NCBI GenBank assembly: GCA_021734835.1
Contig: JAIPIH010000013.1
Coordinates: 1 to 64,000 of the forward strand
Length of the DNA: 64,000 bases
Direction of reading: 5' to 3'
Source: Candidatus Cloacimonadota bacterium
GTDB lineage: Bacteria; Cloacimonadota; Cloacimonadia; Cloacimonadales; TCS61
The translations under genes and the position numbers were made by a program. Positions 44,779 through 52,687 of this stretch are shown one piece after another; position 1 is the first letter of the stretch, and each line of letters begins with the position of its first letter. A model generated the notes under the pieces. It saw only the letters and a program-made list of their open reading frames with translations. It made no database searches and was not told where the DNA came from.

Positions 44779-45783
44779 ATGTTAAAAATTATTTTTTTTG
44801 CTGATACACATCTCGGAGTTGATTATACGATAAATCCTAAAGTAGAACGCCGCAGGCGTGGTGAAGATTTTTTTGCTAATTTTCAAAAGGTGCTGGATTA
44901 TGCAAATGAAACGCATGCAGATCTGGTAATTCACGGGGGAGATTTCTTTTTTCGAAGTAAAGTGCCTGCTCCTATTGTAGATAGAGCTTATGATATCCTT
45001 TATAATTTTGCCGAAAATGATATACCTTTTATTATCGTTCCGGGAAATCACGAACGGTCAGTCCTGCCCTCTTCTATTCTAATGAATCACAAAAACATCT
45101 ATATTTTTGACGAGCCAACATCATTCTTTTTTAATAAAAAAAACGCTTTTATCTCCATCGCAGGATTCCCAAATATCAGAACAGGAATAAAGATGAATTT
45201 TGACCAAATATTCAGAGCTGCCACGGAAGGTAACCCGGATGTTGATATAAAACTTCTACTCATGCATCAGGCTATTGAACAATCTCAGATAGAAGGCTAT
45301 ACTTTTCGTTATGGAATTGATGTTTTACCCCTGGCCAAACTTCCAACTGATTATCATGCTGTACTCTCAGGTCATATCCATCGTGCTCAAATTTTTCATT
45401 ATGAAAAAAATGAAAAGTACATTCCTGTAATTTATCCAGGTTCTACAGAACGAACCTCGATTGTGGAAATGGCAGAGGAAAAAGGATTTTATGAACTGCT
45501 TTTTGCTGAATCTGAAAATAAATGGGAATTGAAAGAAACTTCTTTCCACGTCCTCCCTACCAGACCGATGATAAGACTTGATATTACAAAACTAACCGAA
45601 GATATAAATGTCCTAACTGATCTCCTGGAAGCAGAATTAAGTAGAATTGATCAGAATTCGGTGGTAAGGATGCGCTGCGAAATCCCTGAGACCAGAAAAC
45701 TCCTAACTGCAAAATTATTAAGAGAATTGACACCGAAGACTATGACACTAAGCTTGGCTCCGGTTTATAGAAAAAGGAAATGA
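44779..45783 (+). CDS. Metallophosphoesterase, SbcD/Mre11-like
   Basis: A 334-residue calcineurin-like phosphoesterase. Metal ligands are in FFADTHLGVD, VIHGGDFFFRS, PGNHERS, LLMHQAIE and LSGHIHRAQI. The opening and RRRGEDFFANFQKVLDYA match the SbcD nuclease family, but no SbcC ATPase gene is adjacent, so it may act alone. It is downstream of an exporter gene by three bases. Confidence 0.87.
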   Translation: MLKIIFFADTHLGVDYTINPKVERRRRGEDFFANFQKVLDYANETHADLVIHGGDFFFRSKVPAPIVDRAYDILYNFAENDIPFIIVPGNHERSVLPSSILMNHKNIYIFDEPTSFFFNKKNAFISIAGFPNIRTGIKMNFDQIFRAATEGNPDVDIKLLLMHQAIEQSQIEGYTFRYGIDVLPLAKLPTDYHAVLSGHIHRAQIFHYEKNEKYIPVIYPGSTERTSIVEMAEEKGFYELLFAESENKWELKETSFHVLPTRPMIRLDITKLTEDINVLTDLLEAELSRIDQNSVVRMRCEIPETRKLLTAKLLRELTPKTMTLSLAPVYRKRK

Positions 45784-45790
45784 TGTCCAA

Positions 45791-46258
45791 ATGGATAAAA
45801 TTAAAAAAGCTCAAAGATACCAGCGAATAATCAATCAGATCAGTATGCTCATCCGTAAAACTCCCGATCCCCAGGCTCGGATGAGTACGATCACAGCAAT
45901 TTTACATAATAAATTTGATCACTACTTTTGGACAGGATTTTATCATCTGAAAGCTGAGGAACTTACTGTTTGTTGTTATCAAGGAAGTGTAGCCTGTTTA
46001 GTGTTGGAAAAACACACCGGCGTGTGCTGGGCAGCCGTTGATCAGCAGAAAACTATTATCGTGCCTGACGTCCACAAGTTTGCCGGTCACATTGCCTGCG
46101 ACAGCCGTTCCGCTTCCGAGATCGTAGTTCCTGTTTGGAAAGACGGAGAAATCGTTGCTGTGTTAGATGTGGACAGCAAATCCAGGAATTCTTTTGATGA
46201 AGTTGATGCGGAGTTTCTGGAAAAAATTGCGGAGCTGATCTATTTATTGTATCATTAA
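45791..46258 (+). CDS. msrC: Free methionine-R-sulfoxide reductase (GAF domain)
   Basis: A 155-residue GAF-domain enzyme. The conserved cysteines are C69 (GSVACLVLE), C79 (HTGVCWAAV) and C103 (FAGHIACDSRSASEIVVPV), matching the fRMsr motif. It reduces free methionine-R-sulfoxide, using thioredoxin-type electron donors in the family. Its last 15 bases overlap the end of the AroB-like gene on the opposite strand. Confidence 0.92.
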   Translation: MDKIKKAQRYQRIINQISMLIRKTPDPQARMSTITAILHNKFDHYFWTGFYHLKAEELTVCCYQGSVACLVLEKHTGVCWAAVDQQKTIIVPDVHKFAGHIACDSRSASEIVVPVWKDGEIVAVLDVDSKSRNSFDEVDAEFLEKIAELIYLLYH

Positions 46259-47257
46259 ATCAATAATTTTTTTATAATCGTCGATCTCTTTTACTACCAC
46301 ATCAAAAAGACCTCGGAATAAAACTAATTTAACTTTTTTTCCAGCTTTTTTATCCTGCTGAATTAGTTTCTTTCCCTTCACATTAATTTTATTTTTTATC
46401 TCATGCGATATCGTTTTTGGTAATTTATATTTATCATATATTTCATTTATTGCTTTAAGTTCATCACTTGTAATCATTTTTTCTTTGTGACTATAATCGG
46501 CAGCTTTTCGAACTCCGATTGCTACAGCTTCACCATGTTTAACTGAATAATCAGAAGCAGATTCAATTAAATGTGCAAATGTATGACCGAGATTCAATTT
46601 CTGCCTTTCACCTGAATCATGTAAATCGTTTTCACAATGCATCACTTTGATCTGAATTGCTTTTTCAATGATTTCAGAAGTCACTATTATATTATTATTT
46701 TTTAAGATTTCGTATAATCCATTATCCACGATCAACGATACTTTTAAACACTCAACCCAGCCGTTCTTCAGTTCTATATCCGAAAGACTTTTCAGAAATT
46801 CAGTATTAATGATCACCTTTTCAGCCGGATAAAACGTACCGATATTGTTTTTGATCCCATTGAAATTGACAGCAGTTTTTCCACCGATCGCCGCATCGAT
46901 CATTCCCAGAAAAGTAGTCGGGATAAGTTGAAGCCGGCATCCACGTTTGAATGTTGATGCTGCAAAAGCCGTAACATCAGTTGTAATTCCGCCCCCGATC
47001 CCGATCACCACTGATTCCCTATTAACTTTATTTTTAATAAAAAAGGAATAGATATTTTCTACTTCTGCTAATATTTTGTTTGCTTCAGTTGCTTCAAATA
47101 GATATGTTGGTGTATCTTTTAAAAATAAATCCAACTTACTTTTATATAGTTTATGAATATATTTATCAATAATCACTATTTTGTGAACTGGTGGGAAATC
47201 CACAAATTTGTCGATAAAATTAATCTCTGTATCGAACTTATTAAGCACAAACTTCAT
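46244..47257 (-). CDS. 3-dehydroquinate-synthase-like cyclase (AroB family)
   Basis: A 337-residue NAD-dependent sugar phosphate cyclase. It has VIGIGGGITTDVTAFAASTF, QLIPTTFLGMIDAAIGGKT and NIGTFYPAEKVI, and zinc ligands in NGWVECLK, LNLGHTFAHLIE and KHGEAVAIG. The usual AEVIKYG is VECLKVS here. It is the last gene of the polysaccharide locus and has no other shikimate gene nearby, so either AroB or a cyclase making a surface-sugar precursor is possible. Its start overlaps the flippase end. Confidence 0.8.
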   Translation of the reverse strand: MKFVLNKFDTEINFIDKFVDFPPVHKIVIIDKYIHKLYKSKLDLFLKDTPTYLFEATEANKILAEVENIYSFFIKNKVNRESVVIGIGGGITTDVTAFAASTFKRGCRLQLIPTTFLGMIDAAIGGKTAVNFNGIKNNIGTFYPAEKVIINTEFLKSLSDIELKNGWVECLKVSLIVDNGLYEILKNNNIIVTSEIIEKAIQIKVMHCENDLHDSGERQKLNLGHTFAHLIESASDYSVKHGEAVAIGVRKAADYSHKEKMITSDELKAINEIYDKYKLPKTISHEIKNKINVKGKKLIQQDKKAGKKVKLVLFRGLFDVVVKEIDDYKKIIDLMIQ

Positions 47258-48720
47258 TTTCTCATTCCATTTTTATACATTATTTTAAATTCTTCTATTT
47301 TCCCATTCTTCTGCAAAATCAATAAAGCAGCAAATAGAAATACTACAAAAAACAACGTTTTGTAGATTGTAAATTTCAGACCTGAAGGAATTTGAAGGTT
47401 TATATACGTCAATGCAAATAATAGGACAACGGATGAAATAAGATAATTTACATTATAGCCAATATTTATTTTCTTTTCAACTTTAATAAAATTGTAACTA
47501 ACAATGAAAAGATATGCTGCTATAGAGGCTATTCCGGCTCCCATTATTCCGTATTTGGGAATCAGAAAATAATTCATAACCAAATTGAGAATTGCACCAA
47601 AACCTACAGCTATTGAGATGTTCTTTGCACTTTTCTTTATATAAAAACCAATATTCAGGATATTGAAAACCCCTAATAAAAATACCGAGATCACTCCGAC
47701 AAAAACAATATTGATAGCTTCATGGTATTTACTATCAATAAAGATAGCAAATATCTCATTGGAATATAAAATAATCAGTATCCCCAAAAAGCTCCCGAGC
47801 CAAATAAAGTAATTATAAATTTTCCTATATATTTTTTTTGCCTCAGGTTGATCTGCTATCCGCATGGCATATGGGAAAAATACAAGACTAACAATTGTTG
47901 CCAATAATTGCATGATCATCCCAATACGGTAACCGGTTGCATAAATTCCAGCATCATGCAATCCATTGGCAGAGAGATATGTAAGCATATATCTATCCAT
48001 CACGCGCAAGATAAGCATTGCCATTGTTCCGGGTATCATGAACAATCCAAATTTTAGCACAGGTCTTAGTATTTTGAATGAGAATATTTTAGGTTGGAAA
48101 CTCCCTTCAGCAATGTTTTTTAGAATTTTAATTATATTCACTATTGCCAGAAGTGAGGCTACCGAAGCTGAGATCATCATGAAGAGAAAAATTGTATGAA
48201 CTGTAAATTTATTGGAAAAAGTACCGAAGAGAAATAATATGAGCAAAATTAAATTTTTGATACTTCCTAACACAGCATAATTCGCAGAGCGCTCCATCAT
48301 ATTCAAGATACTCAAAGTTAACCCGTAGATGCATTCCGCAAAAATTATAACCACAATATATGGAACTAAGTTTTTATAACCCACATCACGAACAATCAGA
48401 TAAGTAATTGCTTTTCCATTCATGAGAATTAAAGGTGAAAAAAATACACCAGCAACAAATACTAGAATATACATAGAAGAGATGAGAGTATATTTGTATT
48501 CTAAGGAAGGTCCTGCATTAAAATATGAAATAATAGATTGCTGCATTCCCATGAGATAAATAAGATTTGCAAATGAAATAAAAATAAGAAAATTAGTATA
48601 AACAGCATATTCCGCTGGAACCATGAAATGCGTAAAGATCGGTAAAAAGGCAATTAACAGAATTTTATTAAATAAATTCCCGGCAAAATAATGTATAGAT
48701 TTTCTTAGATATTTGTTCAT
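47254..48720 (-). CDS. Wzx-type polysaccharide flippase
   Basis: A 488-residue MOP-superfamily membrane protein with about 12-14 hydrophobic segments. It opens SIHYFAGNLFNKILLIAFLP and has MDRYMLTYLSANGLHDAGIYATG, a pattern common in oligosaccharide flippases. It is expected to move lipid-linked repeat units across the inner membrane. It overlaps both neighbours by four bases. Confidence 0.9.
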   Translation of the reverse strand: MNKYLRKSIHYFAGNLFNKILLIAFLPIFTHFMVPAEYAVYTNFLIFISFANLIYLMGMQQSIISYFNAGPSLEYKYTLISSMYILVFVAGVFFSPLILMNGKAITYLIVRDVGYKNLVPYIVVIIFAECIYGLTLSILNMMERSANYAVLGSIKNLILLILFLFGTFSNKFTVHTIFLFMMISASVASLLAIVNIIKILKNIAEGSFQPKIFSFKILRPVLKFGLFMIPGTMAMLILRVMDRYMLTYLSANGLHDAGIYATGYRIGMIMQLLATIVSLVFFPYAMRIADQPEAKKIYRKIYNYFIWLGSFLGILIILYSNEIFAIFIDSKYHEAINIVFVGVISVFLLGVFNILNIGFYIKKSAKNISIAVGFGAILNLVMNYFLIPKYGIMGAGIASIAAYLFIVSYNFIKVEKKINIGYNVNYLISSVVLLFALTYINLQIPSGLKFTIYKTLFFVVFLFAALLILQKNGKIEEFKIMYKNGMRK

Positions 48721-49751
48721 TTAATTACTTGTTTGTAAACATCTATCGTTTGTTTTGCAATTATTTCCCAAGTATAGTTCTTAATTATTCTCTTTCTTAG
48801 TCCCTTTGTTTTTTTCTTACTTAATGATATCATTATTGCACTAATAATTGAATCTACAGAATTAGGATTAGGATATTCAGCAAATTCAGAAAAATATTCT
48901 TTTGTCCCACCATGTGGAGTTATCACAATATTCGCACCAGCCAGTCCAGCTTCCAATGCTGCTCTTCCAGGTGTCTCGTATTTTGTTGGAAGTATGAATG
49001 TGTGACAAGCAGCGTAAGCCGAAGCGAAAAGCGGATCATCATGCTTCAACCATTCTATTAGCGTAATATTTTTACTTCTTTCAATTTCCTTCCTGCACCA
49101 ATCACCTTCTTTATTGTGTAAAATATCCGCGATTATTACAGTTGGATGATCGATCTGCTGCAAAGCTTTAATTATGTTCTTACCATTCTTTCTTTCAGGA
49201 CCCAAATGTCCTACGTAAAGTATGAAATCCTTTAATCCATATTTTTTCTTGAATAAACTTGCATCAGCTTCTGCAAAACGTTTTTCCACCCCATTATGGA
49301 TAATTTGCATCTTCTCTCTCTTCACATGCATGCCTTTTGCCAGTAAATTACTTTCATCAATCGTATTGGGAAGAACTATCTCTGCATTGATGCAGATGGA
49401 ATTAATGATCTTGTAATCAGAGATGGATCGTATGAAAAGCTTATTAAGTGGTTTTTCCAGATTTTGATACAATTTAATTTTCCAGGCAGGATGATTACTA
49501 AAGATTATTGGATTCACTACATATTTAGCACCATATAATTTAAGATTACAAGCAAGAGCATATGTGCTGATATTTGCCAGGAAGATATGAATTAGATCGT
49601 CTTTTGTTAGTTTCAGATTGAAATCCCACATATCAAATAATTTAACATCAATTCCAATATCTTCTAACGCACTCTTTAAATGCAATATCTTATATGTTGG
49701 TCCACCACGATTCAACATTATCGATTGATAACTTGCTAAATGTATTCTCAT
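48717..49751 (-). CDS. Glycosyltransferase family 4 protein
   Basis: A 344-residue GT-B glycosyltransferase. The C-terminal half has DFILYVGHLGPERKNGKN and HTFILPTKYETPGRAALEAGLAGANIVI, with the E-x7-E pattern of GT4 retaining enzymes. Substrates are unknown. It is the first gene after a 416-bp gap inside the locus and may have its own promoter. Confidence 0.88.
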   Translation of the reverse strand: MRIHLASYQSIMLNRGGPTYKILHLKSALEDIGIDVKLFDMWDFNLKLTKDDLIHIFLANISTYALACNLKLYGAKYVVNPIIFSNHPAWKIKLYQNLEKPLNKLFIRSISDYKIINSICINAEIVLPNTIDESNLLAKGMHVKREKMQIIHNGVEKRFAEADASLFKKKYGLKDFILYVGHLGPERKNGKNIIKALQQIDHPTVIIADILHNKEGDWCRKEIERSKNITLIEWLKHDDPLFASAYAACHTFILPTKYETPGRAALEAGLAGANIVITPHGGTKEYFSEFAEYPNPNSVDSIISAIMISLSKKKTKGLRKRIIKNYTWEIIAKQTIDVYKQVIK

Positions 49752-49797
49752 ATTTAATCCTTAACTTTTGGATTTATTCACATTATCAACTTACTTT

Positions 49798-49803
49798 TGT
49801 CAA
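49798..49803 (-). promoter_or_regulatory. Possible -35 box ahead of the glycosyltransferase gene
   Basis: TTGACA on the minus strand lies about 47 bp before the ATG at 49751. A clear -10 box is not seen at 16-18 bp (TGAATA is the best), so it is tentative. Confidence 0.3.
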
Positions 49804-49806
49804 AGT

Positions 49807-49834
49807 AAAAAAAAATGCATGTTTTTGTAAACAT
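49807..49834 (-). terminator. Weak intrinsic terminator inside the polysaccharide locus
   Basis: Read minus, ATGTTT and AAACAT form a 6-bp AT-rich stem with a four-base loop, followed after GC by a run of T. The stem is weak, so termination is probably partial. Confidence 0.4.
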
Positions 49835-50167
49835 AAGATTAATAGACAAACTTTGAGGGAGAAGATGTGATTTGGAAGTTTTGTTTAATCAAGAAAAATA
49901 ATAATTAGAAATGATCAACTAGGTTTAAGAGATTTATTCTATCTTGAGACAGATAATTTCATCGGCATCTCTACAAGATTAGATTGGTTAACAAAACTTG
50001 ATTATAATTCTGTAATCAACTTTGAATCATATTCTTCTTTCAGGAGTTTAATAAATTGAAAAAACATCCAGGCAGTTGCACCCTGATTTTGCTACTAACA
50101 TCTCAGGATATAATATTGTTAAGATACTAAGGGAATTAACTCTTTTCCCATTAAAATAACCAAAAAA

Positions 50168-51697
50168 TCAATCCTTTAAAAAATATCTCCTGCTTTTTCT
50201 CGATTCATTATCATATAAAATATCTCTCCAATGGAATTTGCGTATTCTTCTCAGATCACTTTTGAGTTCTACTTTTGCTTGTTGTTTGAAATTGATCTCA
50301 TCAATTTGGATTTCTCCCTTCTTTATAATAGCATATCCATCTTTAGTTGATATCTTAACAAAAACATTCTGAGAATCATATTTTGTATAAATTTTATTAT
50401 CTGTGTAATTAAACTCCGGTTCAAGCCTATTCCTTTCTATCCACCAGTTACTGAATTCTTGCAAGTTCATGTTACCGAAACCTTTAGAGTTAATAAATTG
50501 AAAGATTTTATTAAAAACTTCATAATGCCTATGATGTGGATGATGGTAGATAATAACAGGTTCTCCCAGTACTAATTTTTCATTGATTATTTCTAAATAA
50601 TATTTAAACATTTCATTTTCAGAAAAATGGGAGCGGCGTAATCTTCCCAGGCTGATCGGATGAATCGGAATTTGTAATACATTTGAGAATTTATCTTCGT
50701 AATTTGGAAAGAAGGGGAGATCATCATAGTCAAGTGTAAATTCTGAGGAGTATTTCAGTTTCATTTTCTGTAGAGCTTTATCAAGAGTAGTATTCCAATC
50801 TCCAAAAGGAGCAGCAAAACCAGTTGCAGAAATTCCATATTTTTTCAGTTTTTTATCCGCTTGAAACAGATTGTTAAAATTATCCTCATAACTATCATAA
50901 ACCATATGTTTATCGCAATGTATAGCCTTTTCCTGATCTATCATTGATTCGTAATTTTTCAACCTGTCATCTGAATCTGTATCCATAAACCAAGTTGCTG
51001 AAATGTTGTTGTTTCGACATATTCTGTACATTTCAACTGCATCCTCTTTGGAGCAAAAATCAGTATCAAGTCTGAATATGAATAAGTTCTTATCAATGTT
51101 GGGCTGATGCCATAAATGAACAAACGGTAGATCTCTTTTGTGATAAAGATACTCAAGAGCTTTTTCTACGAGCTTTCTCAATTTCCCTTTAGAAACTTCC
51201 GAAACTATCTCGGACGGGAGTTCCTTTCGATTTGCATAGAATTTCTTTCTCCTCGAACGTGTGTTCAAGATTGATTCATTGATATTAAAAGGTAAAATCA
51301 AATTGTTGCCTTTCTTCAACGAAGTGACCATTAATCCCTGATCAACTTGTATAAGTTCATTTGAATTCGGAATTTTTATTGTGGAAAAAATATCAACAAA
51401 TCCTATATTAGAAAATGGGGAATGATCTTTCGCATAGAGAGAAGTAACTTTTTTTGTTTTGTAAGAAATTCCATCTATAATTGCATTATCAGAATAAAGA
51501 ACAGCTCCATCATTTTTTAAATACTCATTTAAGATATTAATTTCATCAGAATTATGTCGGGCAGTGACAATGATCACAGAAAAATCTTCCGGAGATATTC
51601 TTGATGAGAGCGAAACCCTGGAAAACTCTAAACCGATCTGTTTCAGGATTATTATCCATCCAGATTTAAGATTATCAATCCCGATTCGTAAATTCAA
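50168..51697 (-). CDS. Polysaccharide-deacetylase-like protein with N-terminal extension
   Basis: A 509-residue protein. Residues about 205-420 resemble a CE4 (NodB) deacetylase: FRLDTDFCSKEDA (Asp pair), HCDKHMVYDSY (His pair) and TGFAAPFGDWN, then IIYHHPHHRH. The N-terminal ~200 residues are of unknown fold and contain VIIVTARHNSDEINILNEYL, like an amidotransferase-type Rossmann segment. No signal peptide, so a cytoplasmic site of action is likely. The TTG start overlaps the previous stop. Confidence 0.72.
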   Translation of the reverse strand: MNLRIGIDNLKSGWIIILKQIGLEFSRVSLSSRISPEDFSVIIVTARHNSDEINILNEYLKNDGAVLYSDNAIIDGISYKTKKVTSLYAKDHSPFSNIGFVDIFSTIKIPNSNELIQVDQGLMVTSLKKGNNLILPFNINESILNTRSRRKKFYANRKELPSEIVSEVSKGKLRKLVEKALEYLYHKRDLPFVHLWHQPNIDKNLFIFRLDTDFCSKEDAVEMYRICRNNNISATWFMDTDSDDRLKNYESMIDQEKAIHCDKHMVYDSYEDNFNNLFQADKKLKKYGISATGFAAPFGDWNTTLDKALQKMKLKYSSEFTLDYDDLPFFPNYEDKFSNVLQIPIHPISLGRLRRSHFSENEMFKYYLEIINEKLVLGEPVIIYHHPHHRHYEVFNKIFQFINSKGFGNMNLQEFSNWWIERNRLEPEFNYTDNKIYTKYDSQNVFVKISTKDGYAIIKKGEIQIDEINFKQQAKVELKSDLRRIRKFHWRDILYDNESRKSRRYFLKD

Positions 51698-52683
51698 GAG
51701 CTATTTCCTATTACTTCTCTAAGAATCTCTTCTCTTTTTGTTAGTGAAAAATTTCTTAAAATATGCTCCCTAAATTGTTTTTTTGTTTTGTAATTCATTG
51801 CATTTTTAATAGCTTTGGCAGTTTTTCTTGGTTCTTTTTCTGGTACATAAAAAGCATTTACTCCAGCTACTTCAGGTAAAGCTCCATTTGCTGTTACAAC
51901 CGGAACACACTCACACAGCATAGCTTCTGCCAGCGCTATGCCAAATCCTTCATGAGCAGAAATCTGAACATAAACCCTTGCTTTTTGTAAATAGCTAAGA
52001 AGTTCAGAATCTGGAATACGACCTGTTAATGTAACATTCTTGGAGGCGATGGAACGAAGATAGTTACCAGTAACTTCACTTATATCTCCAATGAGAACAA
52101 ATTCAATTTTCGGTATAAAAGCAGCTGCTCGGATAAATGTCTCCAGACCTTTTCTTTTTAAATTATCTTTTGTAACGCTGCCGACCGTAATAGCAATATT
52201 TTCTTTTTCGCCCTTTGGATAATATTTTTCTACATCTACACCGTTGTACAATAACATCAAGTGTTTAGGCGAAAAATTGGCTTCAATTTCTCGTAAGCTT
52301 GATCTCGAAACAGCTAAGGTAAGATCAGCATGTTTGATTATGTAATTTATCTTTTTTTTAACTTTTTTATCCAGCAATCCGCCATAATTTATCTGTGGAA
52401 GTTCTGCAGCTTCATATCCACCCACAACTACAAAACTTTTTTTTTTGAGTATCTGCGCGAAAAACACAGCTATGAAAGCCGGTTTTTCTGCAAACCAGCA
52501 ATAAATTATATCATGTTTAAGCACACCGAAGAAAATTTTACATCCAAGAAAAATTAAACTCATAATACTGCTTCCCGTGGTAACATTAATAGTGCTTAGT
52601 TTTGTAAATTTCCTGAGGATAGCGATATCATTTAAAACAAATGATGATCTATAAGATGAAAGAAACAGGATCTTTTTTTTCAT
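51694..52683 (-). CDS. Glycosyltransferase family 4 protein
   Basis: A 329-residue GT-B glycosyltransferase with HLMLLYNGVDVEKYYPKG and the late block VQISAHEGFGIALAEAMLCECVPVV, whose Glu residues match the GT4 E-x7-E motif. Substrates unknown. It lies four bases after the exported propeller protein gene and overlaps the deacetylase-like gene. Confidence 0.9.
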   Translation of the reverse strand: MKKKILFLSSYRSSFVLNDIAILRKFTKLSTINVTTGSSIMSLIFLGCKIFFGVLKHDIIYCWFAEKPAFIAVFFAQILKKKSFVVVGGYEAAELPQINYGGLLDKKVKKKINYIIKHADLTLAVSRSSLREIEANFSPKHLMLLYNGVDVEKYYPKGEKENIAITVGSVTKDNLKRKGLETFIRAAAFIPKIEFVLIGDISEVTGNYLRSIASKNVTLTGRIPDSELLSYLQKARVYVQISAHEGFGIALAEAMLCECVPVVTANGALPEVAGVNAFYVPEKEPRKTAKAIKNAMNYKTKKQFREHILRNFSLTKREEILREVIGNSS

Positions 52684-52687
52684 GAAA

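Larger units (their letters stand above)
49752..50167. other. 416-bp gap inside the polysaccharide locus
   Basis: No convincing gene on either strand. The end near 49800 holds a weak terminator for the upstream transcript and a possible promoter for the next genes; the remainder (49860-50160) is AT-rich with scattered stops and could be a decayed gene. Confidence 0.5.

Noticed and set aside
44779-45783. Full SbcCD nuclease
   Set aside because: Only the SbcD-like subunit is present; no SbcC gene follows, the next gene is msrC.
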